Origin: Burkholderiales bacterium
GTDB taxonomy: Bacteria; Pseudomonadota; Gammaproteobacteria; Burkholderiales; Burkholderiaceae_C
Length of the DNA stretch: 64,000 nucleotides
Assembly: GCA_016213325.1 (NCBI GenBank)
Contig: JACRAY010000005.1
Location: 310,001-374,000 of the forward strand
Direction: 5' to 3'
Numbering within the stretch: position 1 is the stretch's first letter; each line of letters opens with the position of its first letter. Positions 53,988 through 64,000 of the stretch are shown piece by piece. The position numbers were made by a program, and so were the translations under genes. The notes below the pieces were generated by a model. The model was not told the DNA's origin and made no database searches. It saw nothing but the letters and a program-made list of their open reading frames with translations.

Positions 53988-56804
53988 TCGCGCCAGCTGC
54001 GACTTCACCTTTTCCAGCGTCGCCGTGAAGTCGGCGATGCGCTTGCGTTCCTGCTCGATCACGGCGGGCGGCGCCTTGGCGACGAACGCCTCGTTGGCCA
54101 GCTTGCCGGTGGCCTTGGCCAGCTCGCCTGCCAGGCGCGTGGCTTCCTTAGCCAGGCGCGCCTTCTCGGCGGCCACGTCGATTTCCATGTAGAGGCACAG
54201 GCGCGCATCGCCCGCCACGGCCACGGGGGCCGCCTTGGCCGCGGCAGACCAGGAGGCCTCGTCGTCGAACACGCGTACTTCGGACAGGCGCGCCAGCGCC
54301 TGCAGCACCGGCGCGGCGTCGCGCATGAAGGCCTGGTCGCCCAGCACGAAAGCCGGCAGCCGGGTGCCCGGCGACACGTTCATCTCGCCGCGCAGGTTGC
54401 GGCAGGTGTCGACCACGGTCTTCAGGTGCGCCATCCACGCCTCGGCCGCTTCGTCGATGTTGGCCGGGTTGGAGGCGGGGTAGGGCGCGATGGCTACCGA
54501 GTTACCGGTCTTGCCCGCCACCGGCGCGACCTTCTGCCACAGCTCCTCGGTGATGAACGGGATGACGGGGTGGGCGAGCCGCAGCACCGCTTCGAGCACG
54601 CGGATCAGCGTGCGGCGCGTGCCGCGCTGCTGCGCCTCGTCACCCGCCTGCACCTGCACCTTGGCGATCTCGAGGTACCAGTCGCAGTACTCGTCCCACA
54701 CGAACTGGTAGATCGCGTTCGCCACGTTGTCGAGGCGGTATTCGTCGAAGCCCTTGGCGACTTCGGCTTCCACGCGCTGCAGCAACGAGACGATCCAGCG
54801 GTCGGCGGCCGTCCGGGTGGCCGGGGCCGTCTCCGACAGGTCGAAGCCCTCGGTGTTCATCAGCACGAAGCGCGTGGCGTTCCAGAGCTTGTTGCAGAAG
54901 TTGCGGTAGCCCTCGCAGCGCTTGGTGTCGAAGTTGATGTTGCGCCCCAGCGTGGCGTAGCTCGCCATGGTGAAGCGCAGCGCGTCGGCGCCGTAGGCCG
55001 GCATACCTTCGGGGAATTCCTTCTCGGTGTTCTTGCGGATCACCGGGGCGGTCTCGGGCCGGCGCAGCCCGGTGGTGCGCTTGTCCAGCAGCGTGGCCAG
55101 GTCGATGCCGTCGATCAGGTCCACCGGGTCGAGCACGTTGCCTTCGGACTTGCTCATCTTCTTGCCGTGCGAGTCGCGCACCAGCCCGTGGATGTACACG
55201 TGCCGGAACGGCACCTGCCCCGTGAAGTGGGTGGTCATCATGATCATGCGGGCCACCCAGAAGAAGATGATGTCGTAGCCGGTGACCAGCACTGTCGACG
55301 GCAGGTACAGGTCCATGTCCTGCGTCTTCGCCGGCCAGCCCAGCGTGGAGAAGGGCACCAGCGCCGACGAGTACCAGGTGTCCAGCACGTCGGGGTCGCG
55401 CGTGAGCTGCCTGCCGGGGGCCTGCGCCTGTGCTTCCGCCTCGTCGCGCGCCACGTACACGTTGCCGGCCTCGTCGTACCACGCCGGGATCTGGTGGCCC
55501 CACCAGAGCTGGCGCGAGATGCACCAGTCCTGGATGTTGTCCATCCACTGGTTGTAGGTGTTGACCCAATTCTCCGGCACGAAGCGGACTTCGCCCGATG
55601 CGACCGCATCGATCGCCTTCTGCGCGATGGACTTGCCCGTGGGGTCCTGCTCGCTCACCTTCGTCGTGGCCACGAACCACTGGTCGGTGAGCATGGGCTC
55701 CACCACCTGGCCGGTGCGCGCGCAGCGCGGCACCACCAGCTTGTGCTTCTTGGTGTCTTCCAGCAGGCCCTGTGCCTGAAGGTCCGCCACCACCGCCTTG
55801 CGCGCGACGAAGCGGTCCATGCCGCGGTACTTCGCCGGCGCGTTCTCGTTGATCGACGCGTCGAGGTTCAGCACACCGATGATGGGCAAGCTGTGGCGCT
55901 GCCCTACCGCGTAGTCGTTGGCGTCGTGCGCCGGCGTGACCTTCACCACACCGGTGCCGAACTCGCGGTCGACGTAGTCGTCGGCGATCACCGGGATTTC
56001 GCGGTCGCAAAGCGGCAGCACCACCTTCTGGCCGATGAGGTGGCGGTAGCGCTCGTCTTCCGGGTGCACCATCACGGCTACGTCGCCCAGCATCGTTTCG
56101 GGCCGCGTGGTCGCCACCGTCAGGTGGCCCGCACCGCCGGCCAGCGGGTAGCGGATGTGCCAGAGGAAGCCGTCTTCCTCTTCGCTTTCCACTTCCAGGT
56201 CGCTCACCGCGGTCTTCAGCTCGGGGTCCCAGTTGACCAGCCGCTTGCCGCGGTAGACCAGGCCCTGCTGGTACAGCTGCACGAATGTCTCGGTGACGAT
56301 CTTCGACAGCTTCTCGTCCATCGTGAAGTACTCGCGCGACCAGTCCACGGTGTCGCCCATGCGGCGCATCTGCGTGGTGATGGTGTTGCCGGACTGCACC
56401 TTCCATTCCCAGACCTTCTTCACGAAGGCCGGGCGGCCCAGGTCGTGGCGGCTCGTGCCCTGTTCCTGCAACTGGCGTTCCACGACGATCTGCGTCGCGA
56501 TGCCCGCGTGGTCGGTGCCGGGCACCCAGGCCGTGTTGAAGCCGCGCATGCGGTGGTACCGCGTGAGGGCGTCCATGACGGTCTGGTTGAACGCGTGCCC
56601 CATGTGCAGCGTGCCGGTGACGTTGGGCGGCGGCAGCTGGATGGCGAACGGGGGCTCGCCCGCTTTCGGCTCGCCGGTGCCGCGCCAGCCGGCGCGGCCG
56701 TGGCCCTGCTGTTCCCACCACGGGCCCCAGCGGGCCTCGAGGGCGGCGGGTTCGAAGGATTTGGACAGGCTGTCCAGCCCAGGTTGTTGGCGGTCGTTAC
56801 TCAC
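53976..56804 (-). CDS. valS: Valyl-tRNA synthetase
   Basis: A 942-residue class I synthetase with editing domain. It has [17 protein letters not shown] (HIGH motif as HMGH, ~58-74), [19 protein letters not shown] in the editing region and [15 protein letters not shown] (KMSKS). The C-terminal coiled coil ([20 protein letters not shown]) is typical of ValS. The start is GTG 56804 ([11 protein letters not shown]), overlapping the end of the DUF2783 gene by eight bases. Confidence 0.96.
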   Translation of the reverse strand: MSNDRQQPGLDSLSKSFEPAALEARWGPWWEQQGHGRAGWRGTGEPKAGEPPFAIQLPPPNVTGTLHMGHAFNQTVMDALTRYHRMRGFNTAWVPGTDHAGIATQIVVERQLQEQGTSRHDLGRPAFVKKVWEWKVQSGNTITTQMRRMGDTVDWSREYFTMDEKLSKIVTETFVQLYQQGLVYRGKRLVNWDPELKTAVSDLEVESEEEDGFLWHIRYPLAGGAGHLTVATTRPETMLGDVAVMVHPEDERYRHLIGQKVVLPLCDREIPVIADDYVDREFGTGVVKVTPAHDANDYAVGQRHSLPIIGVLNLDASINENAPAKYRGMDRFVARKAVVADLQAQGLLEDTKKHKLVVPRCARTGQVVEPMLTDQWFVATTKVSEQDPTGKSIAQKAIDAVASGEVRFVPENWVNTYNQWMDNIQDWCISRQLWWGHQIPAWYDEAGNVYVARDEAEAQAQAPGRQLTRDPDVLDTWYSSALVPFSTLGWPAKTQDMDLYLPSTVLVTGYDIIFFWVARMIMMTTHFTGQVPFRHVYIHGLVRDSHGKKMSKSEGNVLDPVDLIDGIDLATLLDKRTTGLRRPETAPVIRKNTEKEFPEGMPAYGADALRFTMASYATLGRNINFDTKRCEGYRNFCNKLWNATRFVLMNTEGFDLSETAPATRTAADRWIVSLLQRVEAEVAKGFDEYRLDNVANAIYQFVWDEYCDWYLEIAKVQVQAGDEAQQRGTRRTLIRVLEAVLRLAHPVIPFITEELWQKVAPVAGKTGNSVAIAPYPASNPANIDEAAEAWMAHLKTVVDTCRNLRGEMNVSPGTRLPAFVLGDQAFMRDAAPVLQALARLSEVRVFDDEASWSAAAKAAPVAVAGDARLCLYMEIDVAAEKARLAKEATRLAGELAKATGKLANEAFVAKAPPAVIEQERKRIADFTATLEKVKSQLARLGV

Positions 56805-56985
56805 CGGCCGATTTTACCGACGCGGCCTCCACGCACGCCTTGAGCGCCGCAATGTCCCCCACGCGATCGGCCAGCAGCAGGACCAGCCGTGCGTTGAACA
56901 GCTCCGACTCCTCGCGCGTGAGGCCCTGGTGGGCGTCCAGCAGCAGTTCGTAGAAGGTATCGGCATCGGGTTGCGAAAGGCTCAT
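56797..56985 (-). CDS. DUF2783 family small protein
   Basis: A 62-residue protein matching the DUF2783 pattern: [36 protein letters not shown]. It is entirely helical by appearance and has no known activity. Its ATG overlaps the stop of the FAD monooxygenase (ATGA) and its end overlaps valS. DUF2783 genes are recurrently found next to FAD-dependent monooxygenases, so an accessory role is likely. Confidence 0.82.
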   Translation of the reverse strand: MSLSQPDADTFYELLLDAHQGLTREESELFNARLVLLLADRVGDIAALKACVEAASVKSAGE

Positions 56986-58688
56986 GAAACCCCCAGTGCA
57001 CGGCCCACGCAGGCTACCAGCGAAGCGTCGACCGCTTCGCCGGTGGCGGCCAGGTACGAATCGGGCCGTAACAGCGCCCAGCTGTGGCCGAACACGTGGC
57101 AGGCAGCCTTCAGGTGGCCCTGCGGGTCGCGCACGTGCTCGACCGCGCCCGGCGTGTCGAGCGGCCCGGCGACCTGCACCGCCACCAGCGGTGCGGCCTG
57201 CGACAAGGTGCGCAACTGCTGCAGCGTGGCCCGCGGCGCGGCGCCGAAGAACAGCAGCAGCAGTCGGCCATCGGCCCAGCGCAGCAGGTTGTTGACCACG
57301 CCGGTGGAGCCGTCGGGCCATTGGAACGCCGCGTTCTGCACCGGCAGGCCCTGGCCGCCGGCGCACACGCTGGAGCGGCTGTAGGGGTTGGCCACGGCCA
57401 TGCGCCCGGTGTTGATGAACTGCCGCGCGAAGGCCTGTTGCCGCGCAAGGCCGATGGCGGCCGTGCGGAAGAGCTTTTCGGCGGGGGTGGCCGGGCGCAG
57501 GAAGCGAGCCGTGCGATTGGTCACCAGCACGTTCTGTTCGGCCGCCTCGTGGCGCTCTTCGTCGTAGCTTTCCAGCAGGGCCGGCGCGGCGTGTCCCCGC
57601 AAGACGGCGGCGAGCTTCCAGGCCAGGTTGTCGGCGTCCGCGATGCCCGTGTTGCCGCCGCGTGCGCCGAAGGGGCTGACCACCTTGGCCGCATCGCCCA
57701 TGAAGTACACGTGGCCGTGCCGCAGGCAGTCGACGCATTCGCTCTTGTAGGCATAGGGGCCCACCCACACCAGTTCGAGCCCGGCATCGTCGCCGAAGTG
57801 CCGCGCGAGGCGCTCGCGCACCACGTCGTCGCGGCTCACCTCGGCAGGGTCGCTGTCGGGCGCCATCTGGTAGTCCACGCGCCATACGTCGTCGGCCATC
57901 GGGTGCTGCCAGACCGCGCGGTTTTCGTTGAACGGCGCCTCGATCCAGGTGTGCCGCTCGGTCGCATGCGGCGCATGCGCGGCGAAGCGCACGTCGGCGA
58001 TGCACCAGCGGTCGTCGCCCTTCTTCGCCGTGACCGAGGCGCCCACCCACTGGCGAAACGGCGTGTGCGAGCCGCTCGCGTCGACCACATGGGCCGCGCG
58101 GATGCGGTACGGCCCTCCGGGCGTCTCGATCGTGAGCGTGGCCGCTTCGCCGTCCTGCTCGCAGGCCACCACGCGGTTCTTCCAGCGCAGCTGCACGTGG
58201 CCCAGTTCGTGGATGCGCTCGACCAGGTAGCCCTCGATATAGAACTGCTGGATGTTGATGAAGGGCGGCTGCATCGACAGGCTGTAGCTGCCCTCGCGCC
58301 GCAGGTCGAAGGAATAGACCTCGTCGTCGCCGGCGAAGGTGCGCCCCACGCTCCACTGCATGCCCTTGGCCGCGATGCGGTCGTAGATGCCCAACCGGTG
58401 GAAGATCTCCAGCGACTTCTGCGTGTAGCAGATGCCGCGCGACGAAGCGCCCTTCACGCCGACGGTGTCGTCCTCGTCCAGCACCACCGCCTGCACGCCA
58501 TAGCTGGCGAGCGCGCAGGCGAGCGTGAGCCCGCTGATGCCGGCGCCCACGATCACGATCGCGTGCTCGCCAGTCTGGCCGGCAGCAAGTTCGGGCGGCG
58601 CCTCGAACGGGTACTGCGGCAGTGCATAGCCGCTGCCGCGCGTGAACTGGTAGCCGTTGGTGAATGCCGTGTCGCGGTAGGCCGCCAT
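56982..58688 (-). CDS. FAD-dependent aromatic hydroxylase (MhpA-like monooxygenase)
   Basis: A 568-residue flavoprotein. It has the FAD motif AIVIVGAGISGLTLACALA (~43-61) and the second FAD site GHVYFMGDAAKVVSPFGARG then NTGIADADNLAWKL (~345-380). These are typical of single-component para-hydroxybenzoate/3-(3-hydroxyphenyl)propionate hydroxylases, which use NAD(P)H and oxygen to hydroxylate a phenolic ring. The C-terminal thioredoxin-like domain of MhpA is partially visible. Next to a VOC dioxygenase-like gene it suggests degradation of a phenolic or homogentisate-type compound. The substrate is unknown. Confidence 0.86.
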   Translation of the reverse strand: MAAYRDTAFTNGYQFTRGSGYALPQYPFEAPPELAAGQTGEHAIVIVGAGISGLTLACALASYGVQAVVLDEDDTVGVKGASSRGICYTQKSLEIFHRLGIYDRIAAKGMQWSVGRTFAGDDEVYSFDLRREGSYSLSMQPPFINIQQFYIEGYLVERIHELGHVQLRWKNRVVACEQDGEAATLTIETPGGPYRIRAAHVVDASGSHTPFRQWVGASVTAKKGDDRWCIADVRFAAHAPHATERHTWIEAPFNENRAVWQHPMADDVWRVDYQMAPDSDPAEVSRDDVVRERLARHFGDDAGLELVWVGPYAYKSECVDCLRHGHVYFMGDAAKVVSPFGARGGNTGIADADNLAWKLAAVLRGHAAPALLESYDEERHEAAEQNVLVTNRTARFLRPATPAEKLFRTAAIGLARQQAFARQFINTGRMAVANPYSRSSVCAGGQGLPVQNAAFQWPDGSTGVVNNLLRWADGRLLLLFFGAAPRATLQQLRTLSQAAPLVAVQVAGPLDTPGAVEHVRDPQGHLKAACHVFGHSWALLRPDSYLAATGEAVDASLVACVGRALGVS

Positions 58689-58690
58689 CG

Positions 58691-59320
58691 CTACTTTTTC
58701 ATGTACTCGGGGCGGTCGTTGCGCTTAGGCTTCAGCGGCTGGCTGGCCGTGCCCGCGGCGCGGTCGCGGCGCCACTGCAGCTTGCGCGCGTTCCATTCCG
58801 CCAGGCGCTCGTGGGCCGTGGTGCTTTCCGCGTGCATCTGCTCTTCGGTGGCGCGCTGCGCGGTGAGTTCCAGCCGAACGCCATTGGGGTCGAAGAAGTA
58901 GATGCTGTCGAAGATGTGGTGGTCGGTGATGCCGATCACCTCCACGCCGTGGGCCTCCAGCCGGGCCCTCATGTCCTGCAGCGCCTGCAGCGAATCCACA
59001 CGGAACGAGATGTGGTTGACCCACTTCGGCGTGTTGGGCGACGGCTCGGCAGCTTCGTCGTCGCCCAGGTCGAAGAAGGCGATGAAGGAGCCGTCTTGCA
59101 GCCGGAAGAAGAAGTGCGTGTACGGGCAGTACTCGCCGGTGCTGGGCACATAGTCACTCTGGATGATGTGGTACAGCGGCAGGCCGAGGATATCCTCGTA
59201 GAAGTGGCGCGTTTCCTCGGCATCGCGCGCGCGGTAGGCGTAGTGGTGCAGCTGCCGGATGGCCGGGGCCGCCGGAAGTCGGTTAAGATTGTCAATCAAC
59301 TGATCCATAGCGATAGTCAT
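58691..59320 (-). CDS. VOC-family dioxygenase/glyoxalase-like protein
   Basis: A 209-residue protein with one visible VOC module: LHHYAYRARDAEETRHFYED, then VNHISFRVDSLQALQDMRAR and IYFFDPNGVRLELTAQRA. The His and Glu ligands for a metal are present. VOC members include extradiol dioxygenases and glyoxalases, and the adjacent monooxygenase favours ring cleavage or an isomerase role. The end is Lys/Arg-rich. ATG 59320 or 59308 are both possible starts. Confidence 0.85.
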   Translation of the reverse strand: MTIAMDQLIDNLNRLPAAPAIRQLHHYAYRARDAEETRHFYEDILGLPLYHIIQSDYVPSTGEYCPYTHFFFRLQDGSFIAFFDLGDDEAAEPSPNTPKWVNHISFRVDSLQALQDMRARLEAHGVEVIGITDHHIFDSIYFFDPNGVRLELTAQRATEEQMHAESTTAHERLAEWNARKLQWRRDRAAGTASQPLKPKRNDRPEYMKK

Positions 59321-59419
59321 AAACAATTCATCTGATTGCCGCACCCTATTAGACGCCCCGTGCCGGGCGGAATACGCTAGGCGACTGCATTGTTTCATCG
59401 ACCCAACCAGGAGAGAACC

Positions 59420-59842
59420 ATGGCTACCCTGAAAGGCTCCAAGACGGAGGAAAACCTGAAGGCCGCGTTTGCCGGCGAATCGCAGGCCAACCGCCGCTAC
59501 CTGTACTTCGCAAACAAGGCCGACGTGGAAGGCCAGAACGACGTGGCGGCGCTGTTCCGCTCCACCGCCGAAGGCGAGACCGGCCATGCGCACGGCCACC
59601 TGGAATGGCTGGAGCAGTGCGGCGACCCCGCCACCGGCCTGCCCATCGGCAGCACGCGCGACAACCTGAAGGCCGCGGTGGCCGGCGAGACGCACGAGTA
59701 CACCGACATGTACCCGGGCATGGCCAAGACCGCGCGCGAAGAAGGCCACGACGAGATCGCCGACTGGTTCGAGACGCTGGCGAAGGCCGAGCGCTCGCAT
59801 GCGAACCGCTATACCCGGGCGCTGAACGAACTGGCGGACTGA
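59420..59842 (+). CDS. Rubrerythrin-family ferritin-like di-iron protein
   Basis: A 140-residue erythrin without a C-terminal rubredoxin domain. It has the di-iron helix pairs EENLKAAFAGESQANRRYLY, STAEGETGHAHGHLEWL, AAVAGETHEYTDMYPGMAK and FETLAKAERSHANRYTRAL. These proteins reduce hydrogen peroxide. AGGAGAG just before the ATG gives strong expression. It heads a conserved three-gene set with a CCG-domain Fe-S protein and DUF3501. Confidence 0.93.
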   Translation: MATLKGSKTEENLKAAFAGESQANRRYLYFANKADVEGQNDVAALFRSTAEGETGHAHGHLEWLEQCGDPATGLPIGSTRDNLKAAVAGETHEYTDMYPGMAKTAREEGHDEIADWFETLAKAERSHANRYTRALNELAD

Positions 59843-59853
59843 ACGGCCGAACA

Positions 59854-59889
59854 GCCGGACGCAAAGGGGGCGCGTCCTTTGCGTCCGGC
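59854..59889. terminator. Strong hairpin between the rubrerythrin and Fe-S genes
   Basis: A 14-bp perfect stem, GCCGGACGCAAAGG (59854-59867) with CCTTTGCGTCCGGC (59876-59889) and an 8-base loop, then AATTT. It begins 12 bases after the rubrerythrin stop and ends 23 bases before the next ATG. It may partially terminate, giving more rubrerythrin than downstream proteins. Confidence 0.65.
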
Positions 59890-59912
59890 AATTTCCTAGC
59901 GAGCAGAACAAC

Positions 59913-61265
59913 ATGGCCGTACGCGAAGGCAGTCTCGAGGCGCCCACCCGCCACCCCATCGACTGGCAGGACCCGGAGTACTACGACGAGGCGAAGTGCT
60001 TCGCGGAGCTGGAACGAATCTTCGACATCTGCCACGGGTGCCGCCGCTGCGTGAACCTGTGCCAGTCGTTCCCCACGCTGTTCGACCTGGTCGACGAGGG
60101 CAAGAGCGGCGAGGTGGACGGCGTGGCCAAGCAGGACTACTGGAAGGTGGTCGACCACTGCTACCTGTGCGACCTGTGCTACATGACCAAGTGCCCGTAC
60201 GTGCCGCCGCACGAATGGAACGTGGACTACCCGCACACCATGCTGCGCGCCAAGGCGATCAAGTTCAAGAAAGGCGGGGTCGACTTCGGCGCGAAGTTCC
60301 TCTCGTCCACCGACGTGCACGGCCAGTTCGCCGGCATCCCCATCGTGACGCAGGTGGCCAACGCGGTGAACCAGACGAAGCCGGCTCGCGCCGCTATGGA
60401 AAAGACACTGCACGTGGACCGCAACGCGTGGCTGCCGTCGCTGGCCACGCGCAAGTTCCGCAAGGCGGCCCCCGAAGCTGCCAGGCGCGAAGTGAAGAAC
60501 GGCGAGCGCACGCCGGGCAAGGTTGCCATCTACTCGACCTGCTACGTCAACTACAACGAGCCCGGCATCGGGCTCGACCTGCTGAAGGTGCTGGACCACA
60601 ACGAGATCCCGTACGAACTGGTCGAAAAGGAAAAGTGCTGCGGCATGCCCAAGCTGGAGCTGGGCGACCTGCAGTCGGTGGACGAGAACAAGCGCGCCAA
60701 CATCCCCGTGCTGGCGAAGTACGCGCGCGAGGGCTGGGCCATCATCGCGCCGGTGCCCAGCTGCGTGCTGATGTTCAAGCAGGAAATCCCGCTCATGTAC
60801 CCCGAGGACGCCGATGTGCAGGCGGTCAAGGAAGCGATGTGGGATCCCTTCGAGTACCTCGCGTCGCGCCGCCGTGACGGGCTGCTGAAGACCGACTTCC
60901 CGCAGCCGCTGGGCAAGGTGAGCTATCACGTGCCCTGCCACCAGCGCGTGCAGAACATCGGCAGGAAAACCGAAGAGGTGCTGAAGATGGTGCCCGGCAC
61001 GACCGTGCACACCAACGAGCGCTGCTCGGGCCACGCCGGCACCTACGGCGTCAAGCTGGGCACGCACGCAGCGGCCATGAAGATCGGCAAGCCGCTGGTC
61101 AAGCGCATGGCCGAGCACCCTGCGGGCGGCGCGCCCGACTACGTGAGTTCCGACTGCGCGCTGGCCGGCCACCACATCGAGCAGGGCTTCGAAGTCAACG
61201 CACTGGGCACGCCGAAGGTGGAGCACCCGCTGACGCTGGTGCGCATTGCGTATGGATTGACATGA
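59913..61265 (+). CDS. Heterodisulfide reductase-related Fe-S oxidoreductase (CCG domain protein)
   Basis: A 450-residue protein. Two N-terminal 4Fe-4S sites are CHGCRRCVNLCQSFP (~40-54) and CYLCDLCYMTKCPYVPP (~85-101). Two CCG-like cysteine domains follow (KCCGMPKLELGD, RCSGHAGTYG). It resembles the GlpC/HdrD family that passes electrons between quinone or thiols and a partner. In this conserved trio it probably delivers electrons to the rubrerythrin for peroxide reduction. It overlaps DUF3501 by four bases (ATGA). Confidence 0.88.
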   Translation: MAVREGSLEAPTRHPIDWQDPEYYDEAKCFAELERIFDICHGCRRCVNLCQSFPTLFDLVDEGKSGEVDGVAKQDYWKVVDHCYLCDLCYMTKCPYVPPHEWNVDYPHTMLRAKAIKFKKGGVDFGAKFLSSTDVHGQFAGIPIVTQVANAVNQTKPARAAMEKTLHVDRNAWLPSLATRKFRKAAPEAARREVKNGERTPGKVAIYSTCYVNYNEPGIGLDLLKVLDHNEIPYELVEKEKCCGMPKLELGDLQSVDENKRANIPVLAKYAREGWAIIAPVPSCVLMFKQEIPLMYPEDADVQAVKEAMWDPFEYLASRRRDGLLKTDFPQPLGKVSYHVPCHQRVQNIGRKTEEVLKMVPGTTVHTNERCSGHAGTYGVKLGTHAAAMKIGKPLVKRMAEHPAGGAPDYVSSDCALAGHHIEQGFEVNALGTPKVEHPLTLVRIAYGLT

Positions 61266-61852
61266 AGACCACCGGAAAGATCACGCCCGACACGCTGATG
61301 TCGCTGGAGGCATACAGCAAGTGGCGCAAGGCGCACAAGCCCGAGGTCATGGCGCACCGCAAGCTGCGCAGCGTGGCGCTGGGCGAACACATCACCGTGC
61401 AGTTCGAAAGCGAGCTCACGATGCGCTACCAGATCCAGGAGATGCTGCGCATCGAGAAGATCTTCGAGGAAGAGGCGATCCAGGACGAGATCGACTCCTA
61501 CGCGCCCATGGTCCCGGATGGCAGCAACTGGAAGGCCACGCTGATGATCGAGTACCCCGACGTCAACGAGCGCAAGCGCGAGCTGTCGCGCCTGATCGGG
61601 GTGGAAGACCGCATGTTCGTCGAGGTCGAAGGGCATGCGCGCGTGTATCCGATAGCCGACGAGGACCTGGAGCGCGAGAACGACGAGAAGACCTCGGCGG
61701 TGCACTTCCTGCGCTTCGAGCTGTCGCCCGCGATGTGCGCGGCCGTGAAGGCGGGGGCGGGCGTGAAGCTGGGGTGCGACCACACCAACTATCCGGCGCA
61801 TGTGTCGGTTGGTGCCGAGACGCTGGCTTCGCTGGCTAGTGATTTGAGGTGA
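61262..61852 (+). CDS. DUF3501 family protein
   Basis: A 196-residue protein of the DUF3501 family: RKLRSVALGEHITVQFESEL, MRYQIQEMLRIEKIFEEEAI, LMIEYPDVNERKRELSRLIG and HFLRFELSPAMCAAVKAGAG. No catalytic motif is evident. It always accompanies rubrerythrin/Fe-S genes in this type of cluster. Its end overlaps the convergent ugpQ gene by 17 bases. Confidence 0.88.
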   Translation: MKTTGKITPDTLMSLEAYSKWRKAHKPEVMAHRKLRSVALGEHITVQFESELTMRYQIQEMLRIEKIFEEEAIQDEIDSYAPMVPDGSNWKATLMIEYPDVNERKRELSRLIGVEDRMFVEVEGHARVYPIADEDLERENDEKTSAVHFLRFELSPAMCAAVKAGAGVKLGCDHTNYPAHVSVGAETLASLASDLR

Positions 61853-62585
61853 GGGGCGGGACCGGCGCGAACAGGTCCACCCGGTCCGTGATGATCCCGT
61901 CCGTGCCCAGCGCCACGAGCCGCTGCGCCGCCCACTCGTCATTCACCGTATAGCTCAGGCACCGCATCCCCGCGCCGTGCACCTGCTTCACCAGCCCTTC
62001 GTCCCACAGCGCGTGGTTGCACACCACGGCCACGCACTGCAGTTGCTGCGCATAGCCGAACCAGCCCTCCCACAGCGTGTCCACCAGCAGCCCGCGCGGC
62101 AGGGCGGGTGCCGCCAGCATCGCGGCATGCAGGGACTCGGGCCGAAACGACGTGAGCAAGGGAGGCACGGGCTGCAGGGCCCACAGGCGCTGCGCGTGCT
62201 CGGCCACCACCTTGCCGGTTTCCGCCTCGTCCCCCGGCGTCGGCTTGATCTCGATGTTCAGGAAGAAGCCATTGGAGACGCAGTAGCGCGCAATGCCTTC
62301 CAGCGTGGGCAAGGGCTCGCCCACATAAGCGCGCGAATGCCAGCTCCCCGCGTCCAGCTTCGCCAGTTCGCCCCACGGCAGGTCGGCCGCCGTGCCGTGC
62401 CCGCTGCTCGTGCGCTCGAGCGTCGCGTCGTGCAGCAGGAAGGGCACGCCGTCGGCCGACAGTTTCACGTCGCATTCGAACATGCGGTAGCCGTGCTGCG
62501 CGCCGACACGAAAGGCGGCCAGCGTGTTCTCGGGCGCCAGCTTGCCCGCGCCGCGATGCGCCACCCATCGCGGGTACGGCCACAT
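61836..62585 (-). CDS. ugpQ: Glycerophosphodiester phosphodiesterase (UgpQ-like)
   Basis: A 249-residue TIM-barrel enzyme that hydrolyses glycerophosphodiesters to glycerol-3-phosphate and an alcohol. It has the catalytic WVAHRGAGKLAPENTLAAF (~7-25), FECDVKLSADGVPFLLHD, and FFLNIEIKPTPGDEAETG with the metal and catalytic residues. ATG 62585 is used; GTG 62591 overlapping the ugpC stop is an alternative. Last gene of the ugp operon, cytosolic. Confidence 0.93.
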   Translation of the reverse strand: MWPYPRWVAHRGAGKLAPENTLAAFRVGAQHGYRMFECDVKLSADGVPFLLHDATLERTSSGHGTAADLPWGELAKLDAGSWHSRAYVGEPLPTLEGIARYCVSNGFFLNIEIKPTPGDEAETGKVVAEHAQRLWALQPVPPLLTSFRPESLHAAMLAAPALPRGLLVDTLWEGWFGYAQQLQCVAVVCNHALWDEGLVKQVHGAGMRCLSYTVNDEWAAQRLVALGTDGIITDRVDLFAPVPPLTSNH

Positions 62586-62587
62586 GC

Positions 62588-63591
<1,004 letters not shown>

Positions 63592-63592
<1 letters not shown>

Positions 63593-64000
63593 TACTTTTC
63601 CGTGTCCACGAGGCCCTTGACGAACCACTTCTGCATGAGGATGACGACGATGGCCGGCGGCAGCATCGCCAGGATGGCCGTGGCCATCACCACGTTCCAT
63701 TCGATGTAGACCTCGCCGAAGATCAGCCGCTTGATGCCCATGACGATGGGGTACATGGTCTCGTCGGTGGTCACCAGCAGCGGCCACAGGTACTGGTTCC
63801 AGCCGTAGATGAACTGGATGACGAAGAGCGCCGCCATCGACGTCTTCGACAGCGGCAGCAGCACGTCCTTGAAAAAGCGCATCGGCCCCGCGCCGTCCAT
63901 GCGCGCCGCCTCCACCAGTTCGTCGGGAATCGTCAGGAAGAACTGGCGGAACAGGAAGGTGGCCGTGGCCGAGGCGATCAGCGGCACCGTCAGCCCGCTC
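63592..64000 (-). CDS. ugpE: ABC transporter permease UgpE, C-terminal part (5' end outside window)
   Basis: The last 135 residues of a MalG/UgpE-type permease, continuing past the window end. It has the EAA loop [28 protein letters not shown] region ([20 protein letters not shown]), two hydrophobic helices and [10 protein letters not shown] at the end. It forms the membrane channel with UgpA. The order ugpE-ugpC-ugpQ is the standard operon. Confidence 0.93.

Noticed and set aside
54426-56843. A ~805-codon open frame on the plus strand opposite valS
   Set aside because: Same reasoning: it is antisense to an essential gene, with repetitive composition and no domain.

Overview
The window is 64 kb of dense, high-GC (clearly above 60%) bacterial chromosome. 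Gene content and order point to a betaproteobacterium of the order Burkholderiales, most likely the Comamonadaceae (Variovorax/Ramlibacter-like). The signs are a Bug-family solute receptor, a CysD/CysNC sulfate-activation pair, the ileS-lspA order, a complete livHMGF operon, and a rubrerythrin/Fe-S oxidoreductase/DUF3501 trio. That assignment is inference from gene families, not from a database search. I count 64 protein-coding genes (the first and last cut by the window edges) and one tRNA-Leu(CAA). I see no rRNA, CRISPR array, prophage, integrase or complete insertion sequence. There is one MITE-like element and several palindromic intergenic repeats.

Layout. 1-4 kb: the end of an SDR oxidoreductase, a cupin dioxygenase-like protein, an EamA exporter, a quinone oxidoreductase and a Nudix hydrolase. 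3.6-7.4 kb: a single-domain response regulator beside a sensor kinase with a severely degenerate ATP-binding domain, then a Na/phosphate cotransporter. 7.4-12.5 kb: an overlapping minus-strand operon of an HscC-type Hsp70, a membrane J-domain protein, and a fusion of ADP-ribosylglycohydrolase with a metallophosphoesterase. 12.5-17 kb: ribF-ileS-lspA. 17-19 kb: an HNH nuclease and two tandem secreted WSC/PAN proteins. 19-23 kb: a Tat-lipoprotein esterase and two acyl-CoA dehydrogenases. 23-32.6 kb: housekeeping genes (yceH, purN, an RsmB-like methyltransferase, a desaturase, rpmG/rpmB, trxB, a Crp-type regulator, ftsK, lolA). 33-38 kb: rarA and livHMGF. 38-45 kb: a Bug receptor, a flavodoxin-reductase-like Fe-S protein, an atypical SDR, two paralogous LuxR regulators and a protease-dead S1C protein. 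45-52 kb: a sulfur block (cysNC, cysD with an in-frame upstream helix-turn-helix region, a TauE/SafE exporter, tRNA-Leu, cysM, a Nudix gene, tusA), ending in a 272-bp cloverleaf-forming MITE. 52-59 kb: galU, a degenerate 2-hydroxyacid dehydrogenase, valS, and a DUF2783/FAD monooxygenase/VOC aromatic-degradation-like cluster. 59-62 kb: rubrerythrin, CCG-domain Fe-S protein, DUF3501. 61.8-64 kb: the ugp glycerol-3-phosphate uptake genes with ugpQ.

The items most worth follow-up are the HscC/J-protein/ADPRH-phosphoesterase operon, the in-frame HTH-CysD reading frame, the TA-flanked MITE squeezed between two stop codons, and the response regulator paired with a kinase lacking its nucleotide-binding boxes. 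Most other genes are ordinary housekeeping or transport functions, and every function given here is a family-level prediction from reading the protein sequence.
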